A stretch of 64,000 nucleotides of DNA from Farysia itapuensis (lineage: Eukaryota > Basidiomycota > Ustilaginomycetes > Ustilaginales > Ustilaginaceae), in contig JALBYC010000028.1 of NCBI GenBank assembly GCA_023212645.1, positions 89,215-153,214 on the forward strand, read 5' to 3'. This document shows positions 58,294-64,000 of this stretch, one piece after another. The translations under genes and the position numbers were made by a program. The notes under the pieces were generated by a model. The model made no database searches. It was not told where the DNA came from and saw nothing but the letters and a program-made list of their open reading frames with translations. Each line of letters begins with the position of its first letter. Position 1 is the first letter of the stretch.

Positions 58294-59030
58294 GCATCGC
58301 AGCCGATGTGATCCTTCAAGACTTGGGCATAGGTGTATCGACAGTTATACTCTCTCTTCCAAGATCGTACCCTTTCATCTTGGGCCTACGATCTTGTCAA
58401 GTCGACTCCAAGAGTATCGCTTCATCCTTTGCTGAAAGCACATTGCGCAAAAGTAAAGCCAAGCGAGACAGATATGACACTTGCTTCGCTGCACGGCTGA
58501 TTGAAGCGCTGTACTCTTTAAGTTTGGTCTAAGTCCACCATGAACGCCGGAAGTCCTCACGAAGAAGTTTCCAGCACGGACGCAGGCATTAGGCCAAGAT
58601 GACTCGTTGTGTAGCAGCACCGTAGAACACACAGCCTACCTCTGAATGCCGTCTTCCATGCACGCACGGCAAGCAATGACCTGCTCTTGTCCGTTCTTGG
58701 AGTTAGGAAGGTACAGATTCTTGAGCGTCTTGCAGCACATACCAACTTCCCGGATAGGACGCGTGCCTTGGCTGTATCTTTGGTTTCATATCTGTTGCTC
58801 GTACTCGCCCTGAGCTTTAAGCGTCTCACAATTGACGTTTGGAGGTAGCAATGTAGAGTACGCTCGTGATCGCGCCTTCTGAGCTCGACGTGCAATATGT
58901 CCGATCACTAGATGATGAGAGCAGTGTCTGTAGCAGGTGAAGCTCGTCGTCGACAGACTGGCTTGCTACGGAGTCTTGGGGTTCAGCTGAGCTGGTCGTG
59001 AAAACGTATGTTGATCAGTTATGTCGCAAT
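58294..59030. other. Intergenic region between oxalate decarboxylase and ATP-grasp gene
   Basis: About 740 bp between convergent genes. Open frames on both strands up to 112 codons show no family. Nothing clear is seen. Confidence 0.5.
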
Positions 59031-59879
59031 TTATCCTCCAGTAAGTCGCATCAAGGCTTGCGCAAGTTTGACGGCAGTTGCTGGTTCGTGTACGAAGGAC
59101 AATGCTGGTTCCACCAGCTCTACCTCCATGACCAAGGGCCCACTGGATGATGGCACGACGTCGATCCGTGCAAAGACCGGTTGCTGTGGCAGAACCCTGA
59201 ATACGCGCTCAGCCAGCGCCAGCTCTGCTGTGGTCGCTTCGTGTCTGAGAAGTCTCTTCGGGCCGGAGGCAGCATCAAAGTCGGGCTTGCTGAAAGCATG
59301 ACAGTACCGTCTTTCCACGTAGACTAGCGAGCGTTCACGTTCAACCTTGACCGAAGCTTGATATGGCTGCAGCAGCGCCTTTCCTTGTGCTGTCAGTGCT
59401 GCTGCATGGTTTTGGCCCTCGGCGCGAATCTCGTCTGTGTTCTTGAATCGTTTGGCGCCATGAGCGCTGGCACCGATTGTTGGTTTGATGACCACATCGG
59501 TCCACTGCCTTGCTGCACACATCGCGGCAACGTCTGCGTCTTTGTCCAATGCTTCAGTCGGTACGACGGGAACATCTGAGGCAGCAAGATCGAGTAGGTA
59601 CGTCTTCTCGCTGTTCCAGCTGACGAGTTCGACCTGATTGACCAATTGAGTGCATTTCGCGGTCGAAGCCAGCCAGGAGAGCCAAGCTTTTGGCGTGAGA
59701 TGATAGTTCCACGTCGAGCGGATGATAGTGACGTCGCCCATTCCCCAGTCGACATTCGGATCATCCCAGGCAGCGAACCTCACGTCCGCTCCGGCGTTCT
59801 TTACCGCATTGGCCAGTAGATGATCATCTTCGACTCCGTCTGGGCTGCCGGTGAAGGTGACGAGCGTGACAAGCGTCAT
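59031..59879 (-). CDS. ATP-grasp ligase-like protein, DcsG/RimK-type
   Basis: 282 residues. N-terminal lobe: TFTGSPDGVEDDHLLANA, AAWDDPNVDWGMGDVTIIRSTWNYH; ATP-grasp region: VVIKPTIGASAHGAKRF, LLQPYQASVK and RIDVVPSSSGPLVMEVELVEPALSF, where Asp and Glu are metal-ATP ligands. This matches a family of bacterial and fungal ATP-grasp proteins related to cycloserine synthetase DcsG and glutathione-type ligases, which join a carboxylate to an amine using ATP. The Gly-rich lid before SLVYVERR reads ERERS instead of the usual GERS-like motif, so activity may differ. Start: the open frame begins with TTG (59936); the ATG at 59879 gives a family-like start. Only 112 bp separate it from the divergent aldehyde dehydrogenase. 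Substrate unknown. Confidence 0.8.
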   Translation of the reverse strand: MTLVTLVTFTGSPDGVEDDHLLANAVKNAGADVRFAAWDDPNVDWGMGDVTIIRSTWNYHLTPKAWLSWLASTAKCTQLVNQVELVSWNSEKTYLLDLAASDVPVVPTEALDKDADVAAMCAARQWTDVVIKPTIGASAHGAKRFKNTDEIRAEGQNHAAALTAQGKALLQPYQASVKVERERSLVYVERRYCHAFSKPDFDAASGPKRLLRHEATTAELALAERVFRVLPQQPVFARIDVVPSSSGPLVMEVELVEPALSFVHEPATAVKLAQALMRLTGG

Positions 59880-59991
59880 TCCGCTATGATGGCGAGAAGG
59901 CAAGAACGCCAAAGTGTCTGTGCGCGCGCTTGGCAAAATCTCCGTTCAATTGGCCGACTTTTCTTCCTTTAGCACCACCACTACCACACTC
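59880..59991. promoter_or_regulatory. Divergent promoter, ATP-grasp / ALDH
   Basis: Only 112 bp between two ATGs on opposite strands, so both genes almost certainly share regulatory DNA. No motif is named. Confidence 0.4.
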
Positions 59992-61638
59992 ATGGATGTC
60001 AAGATACGCAACAGGTCACTCCTGCAGAGCACCCACTTTATCAACGGACAATGGCAGGAGACAAGCAATGCTGAATCATTCCAGGTACTCGGTCAGTATC
60101 GTTCAAGATTCTATCAACCTGCACGTACTAAAGCTGCTGTTCAACAGACCCTGGTACGGGTGAGACGCTTCACACATTTCGAGCATCTAGTCCGGAGGAT
60201 GTAGACCTGGCAATCGATGCGGCAGCCACGGCTTTTGGCACGTACTCGCTCATGCCTGCTCGCGAGAGAGCGAAGCTGCTTCTCAACTTTCATCAGTTGG
60301 TCACAGAGAATCTCGACGATCTTGCATGGATCTTGGTGTACGAGACCGGCAAGCCCATTGCCGAGGCAAGAGCAGAGGTCCAGTACGCTCTCACGTTCAG
60401 CTGGTGGTTCGTAGGCGAGGCCGAACGCATCCAAGGCCAAGTTGTGCAGAGCGCCACCAACCCAGCCCTTCGCTTCCTGACCGTCTTGCAGCCAATTGGG
60501 CCTGTAGCGATTCTGACGCCCTGGAACTTTCCAGTTGCGCTCTTGATACGGAAGGCAGTCAGCGCACTTGCAGCCGGGTGTACCTTTGTAGTCAAGCCTT
60601 CGCCTGAAACACCAATCTCGACGCTGGCCATTGCGCAGCTGCTGGCACAGGCTGGGCTCCCCGCTGGATCCGTCAATGTTGTACTAGCCTCACATCGCAC
60701 CACGCCAGCTGTTGGACAGGCTCTCTGCAGCGACAAGCGCATCAAGAAGATCAGCTTTACCGGCTCGACCAGAGTGGGAAGGCAGCTGATGCAGCAATGC
60801 GCCCCCAGCCTCAAGAAGATGACACTCGAGCTCGGTGGTCTTGGAGCCTATCTCATCTTTCCGGATGCCGACATTGATGCAGCCGCCTCTGGTAGGTCTG
60901 TCGAGCGCCTTTGCGTGTGAGTGCACGTCACTGATTGCGGATCTTTAGCTCTGGTTGCCAACAAGTTGCGTCACGCGGGACAAACGTGCATATCCGCTCA
61001 ACGAGCTTTTGTACACGAGTCAATAGTGGACCAGGTCGCCAGTCTGACCACAGAAAAGCTAGCCAAGCTCAAGCTTGGCCATGGCGCAGATGATCAAACG
61101 ACACTTGGACCACTGCAAACTGAAAGAAGCCGGCACAAGGCACTAGAACATGTCCAGGACGCCAAGAACAGGGGCGCTGTGTGTCATGTTGCGCCGATTG
61201 CTGTACCTTCAGCTGGCTTCTATTTCGCGCCGACACTGCTCACGCACTGCACAAAGGACATGCTTGTCTTTCAAGAAGAGTCCTTTGCGCCCATCATCAG
61301 CATTGCCACCTTTCGCACAGAGCAAGAGGTATGTGAACAGACGTGCCCTTCAGCTATAACATCTACTGACACACGCACTCCAGGCTCTTGACAAAGCCAA
61401 CGATACAGATATGGGACTCACGTCGTACGTCTTTACCAGAGATGCGGCGCGGCTCTGGCGCATGTTTGAGCAGCTCAAGGCCGGCAACGTCGGACTCAAC
61501 GTCGGCGGCAGCACCACAGCTGCCGAGATTCCCTTTGGCGGCGTCGACCAATCTGGATTCGGCAAAGAGGCTGGCATCGGAGCAGGTCTCCGCGAGTATC
61601 TCATCGAAAAGTCGGCCACCATGGCAATCGGCAATTAG
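59992..61638 (+). CDS. Aldehyde dehydrogenase, succinate-semialdehyde type
   Basis: Four exons, 59992..60091, 60148..60891, 60949..61328 and 61384..61638, give 492 residues. Introns are 56, 57 and 55 nt (GTCAGT..CAACAG, GTAGGT..TTTAG, GTATGT..CTCCAG). The joins restore conserved ALDH text: FQVLDPGTGETLHTF, DAAASALVANKLRHAGQTC and TEQEALDKAND. Cofactor region SFTGSTRVGRQL, catalytic Glu in TLELGG (about residue 261) and Cys in HAGQTC (about 294). The length and HAGQTC/PWNFP/MGLTSYVFT motifs resemble succinate-semialdehyde dehydrogenases; other aldehydes are possible. It shares a short divergent promoter with the ATP-grasp gene. Odd point: after ELGG the usual Asn/His/Asp-type residue is Leu (LELGGLGAYLIF). 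The longer single open frames are spurious. Confidence 0.87.
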
Positions 61639-62314
61639 CCAGCTTGAAGATGCCAGCGAGTCTATCCCTCGGCAGCAGCAAAGTCGACTGCCAGCAACGT
61701 CATCACCAAGAGCCTCTATGACAGCGTCTTCGACAATGGCTGGATCAGCAACAGTGCTTACAACAGCGGCTACAGCAGCGACAGCAAAGGCATCAGCACC
61801 AGCAACAGCGCCGGCAGCCAACCATGTTCTGACTGACAGCACTCCTGTTCATGTTGCCTCGAAAGCAAAGTCGTCCTTAAGCCGCTTCGTGCCCGACACA
61901 AAGGCAACATGATCCACGGAACAGACTGTCCGCACGCTTATATGCAACAGCTTGCGCTTGTACGTCGCACTGTGACAATCGAACGAGCCGGTCCTCTTGC
62001 CACTGGGCCGTCTGGTGTCTATCATCTTTCTGTTCTTTGGAACCCGGCACTTCCGACCTTCGGAGTCAATTGCTACACCGCCAGCATTGACGGAACTCGC
62101 GAGCTCAAGCACGATCTACCAATTCACCAACACGTCCAGGAGAGTGTCTTAATCTCACCTCACGCACAGCAATAATGTCAGGGTGGAAAGCGAGCGTCGT
62201 TGCCGAAGGCAACGATGCGAGCGTTGATCATTTCGACATCTAGTCAGTGGGCTAGCGAGGTACTATGAGAAATGACCTATAGTAATGAAGAAATTCTAGA
62301 AAAATCAGGAAAAA
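61639..62314. other. Intergenic region 3' of ALDH with a short Ser/Asn-rich open frame
   Basis: About 680 bp. In the ALDH frame, a stop-free stretch (61648-61833) after the TAG encodes AKSTASNVITKSLYDSVFDN and a Ser/Gly/Tyr-rich run, ending in a stop. No ATG. A hairpin repeat copy starts at 62181. Confidence 0.4.
62181..62225. repeat. Hairpin repeat copy A
   Basis: GGGTGGAAAGCGAGC followed by a palindrome (TCGTTGCCGAAGGCAACGA) and GCGAGCG. On the minus strand it lies in the 3' flank of the retrotransposon frame. The same 15-nt head and a similar palindrome recur at 63925. Confidence 0.75.
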
Positions 62315-63780
62315 TCAGAGAATTGTGGGACGGGGCGCAATGGACGAAGCAGCATTGGCTCGATGCTGTGTGAGAGCAAGAGCAATGGTACGATCCATGT
62401 GCTTGGCAACAGAGGGCGTGAGAAGCTTCTGCAAAGAGCGGTACTCTTTTGCAGTGTCCTTTTCCATCATGCCTCCAGCGGAAAAGATCATTGGGCGCAT
62501 CTGATCCTGGAGGCGCGCGTACTTAGAACGCTTCTTTGCTGCTGCTGCTGACAAAGTCTCGAAGGGCGTTGCTTTGGCAGAAGCTTTGGTGAGGGCGGCA
62601 ATTTGAACGTCGAAGTACAGACGTTTGTTGTTCACCACAATGGTGAAATCGCCGCGCTGCCGAGTAGCTTCGCGTGCTGCCAGGTCCCGAACGTCGAGCA
62701 GAGGCTCGGACTCTACGCAAAGATCGCCGTTGGACTTCAGAGCATTGACAAAAGCGTTGACCACCCGGTTATGTCGTTCAATCCAGCGTCGGTCAGCCGC
62801 TTTGCAAACGTCTTCATGGCCCAAAGATGCGTTTGCCGCGCAGTCAGGACAGACTTCGGATCGTTTGACCGGCATGAGAAGACGAGTGCGCAACGCCTCA
62901 GTGGCTTGCATGTTCGCAAGGTTGTTCTGTTTTGTAGTAGGCAGAACATGCAGCCACTGACGGCCAAGGTAACTCGAGTTTTCCAGCAGAGCGTGCTGGT
63001 CCGAAACGGGCAGGATTCGGGAAAGAGCCTCCTTCACGGCCTTTTGGTCCTCTTTGAGGACGTCCTGAGCAGATGGGAGCTCTACCGCATCGGCACCACC
63101 AATGATGTGGCCAACGATTTTGTGAGCCATGGGAATGGCGGCTTCGCGAGCAGCTGCGTAAATGCCATGGGATACAGCTTCGTGTCGCTGGATTCCCAGG
63201 CCTCCTTCCTTGACGGGAAGCGTGACGAGAAGCTCCTGGGCATCGGTCATTCGTGCGTGCGGCCGGTCGTCGCTGGCTTTCCTCGAGGCCAGACACTCGA
63301 TTGTGGCAAAGATAATCCAGTCTGCTTTGCCCCATTCGTCCTCAATGCCTGTCGGATCCAGTTGGCGAAGGAGATGGCGCAGCAGAAGCTGTATACTTCC
63401 GCGAAGAAGCAGCAAAGCGTGCTGTTTTGGCAAATCCTCTAGTGCCCAGGAAGCTCGATCCAAGATGTCGACCTTTGCTTTCAGAAAGGCCCGTCGCTGC
63501 TCCATAGGACCTACGAAGGTGCCGAGAGCGGCCATGCCCTCGGCGCGAAGATCGGCAATAGCGCGCTGCGAACTTTTGGCCTCGTTCAGTCGGACTGGCG
63601 AATCTTGCAGAATCCGAGCGGCTGTTGCCACCATGTCGACATCGTCCCGGCCCAAAAGGTAGACGTCGTCTAGGTATGCTACAATTGTAGCGCGAGGCAA
63701 TGCGGCCTTCAGGCGGTCGAGGATGGGTCGAAAGGCCAGCGAGAAAAGAAGCGGGCCCAAAGGATCGCCCTGTCGAACTC
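62315..63780 (-). mobile_element. Non-LTR retrotransposon, reverse transcriptase + RLE endonuclease, 5' incomplete
   Basis: Open frame of about 488 residues, read from the minus strand; the frame continues to a TGA just upstream of GVRQGDPLGP. Reverse transcriptase palm motifs: RQGDPLGPLLFSLAFRPI and YLDDVYLLGRDD (YxDD). The thumb region follows (LPVKEGGLGIQRHE). The C-terminal part has a CCHC-type zinc motif (CPDCAANASLGHEDVC) then a restriction-like endonuclease signature (RGDFTIVV ... LYFDVQIA), as in early-branching non-LTR elements such as R2, NeSL and CRE. The start is missing: sequence upstream of 63780 shows no RT motifs, only a CTACTGACATTTAG that could be a splice acceptor. So it is a 5'-truncated or intron-interrupted copy, cut also by the window end. 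The 3' stop is intact. Confidence 0.85.
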
Positions 63781-64000
63781 CTAAATGTCAGTAGTGGGCT
63801 GGCTTTTGCCCAAAAGCCACTTTTTTCCCTGCCAAATGGACGCGTAGAGTAATGTTAAATTGTGGCTTTCTCTTTTTTGGCTGTAGCTTTTGCTTTTTTT
63901 GGCCGGCAGGTCTTGAGTGAGAAAGGGTGGAAAGCGAGCATTGCCGCCGAAGGTGGCAATGCGAAGCTGCTGTCATTGCTACTTCATGGTGAGGAAAAGT
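63781..64000. other. Region upstream of retrotransposon frame
   Basis: 220 bp to the window edge. It contains GGCTTTTGCCCAAAAGCC (a perfect 18-nt palindrome near 63810), T/G-rich runs and hairpin copy B. There is no reading frame for the missing RT part. Confidence 0.5.
63925..63970. repeat. Hairpin repeat copy B
   Basis: GGGTGGAAAGCGAGC, then a palindrome (CATTGCCGCCGAAGGTGGCAATG) and GCGAAGC. Same head as copy A at 62181; stem bases differ but pairing is kept. Confidence 0.75.

Noticed and set aside
61388..61912. 174-codon plus frame across the ALDH 3' end
   Set aside because: Begins in an intron and overlaps ALDH exon 4 out of frame; Ala/Ser/Thr-rich by composition only.
1..64000. CRISPR arrays, rRNA genes, operons
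   Set aside because: No regularly spaced repeats, no rRNA text, and the gene structure is eukaryotic.

Overview
The window is nuclear DNA from a basidiomycete fungus, most likely a smut-type yeast or fungus (Ustilaginomycotina, close to Ustilago, Sporisorium or Pseudozyma). The reasons are the compact layout, long mostly intronless genes, rare introns of 55-59 nt with CTGAC/CTAA-type branch sites, an intron-bearing eukaryotic tRNA, and above all a dynein heavy chain present only as its C-terminal third, the arrangement described as dyn1/dyn2 in Ustilago maydis. The organism assignment is an inference from gene content. No species could be fixed.

Layout. 0.2-9.4 kb: a DnaJ-type zinc-finger (SSUH2-like) protein, an acyl-CoA ligase with a 716-nt first intron, a membrane acyltransferase-3 protein and a small DUF3140-like protein. 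9.6-27.6 kb: a membrane-anchored GH30 glycosidase, the giant ribosome-biogenesis factor Utp20, eIF2A (divergent), and Dyn2, the stalk and C-terminal part of dynein. 27.7-36.4 kb: a small membrane protein, geranylgeranyltransferase-I beta subunit, squalene synthase, a PRMT3-type arginine methyltransferase and the vacuolar M28 protease Pff1. 36.6 kb: tRNA-Leu(AAG) with a 25-nt intron. 37.7-46.4 kb: a large GT2 glycosyltransferase, a Ser/Thr-rich GH16 glucanase and a TauD-type dioxygenase. 46.4-54.1 kb: an RCC2-like protein with a C-terminal PHD finger (three exons reconstructed), a mitochondrial Obg GTPase with a long fused N-terminal region, and Kri1. 54.3-61.6 kb: a secreted Apple-like/alpha-beta hydrolase, a secreted oxalate decarboxylase, and a divergent ATP-grasp enzyme / aldehyde dehydrogenase pair (the latter with four exons reconstructed). 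62.2-64.0 kb: part of a non-LTR retrotransposon with a restriction-like endonuclease, plus hairpin repeats.

Common themes: ribosome production and translation (Utp20, Kri1, eIF2A, Obg GTPase, tRNA), isoprenoid use (Erg9 and GGTase-I beta, convergent with 22 bp between stops), and wall/secreted carbohydrate-active proteins (GH30, GT2, GH16). Genes are not in operons; many pairs are divergent or convergent with very short spacers. Starts were moved to the first credible ATG where the longest open frame began with a non-ATG codon or with residues atypical of the family.
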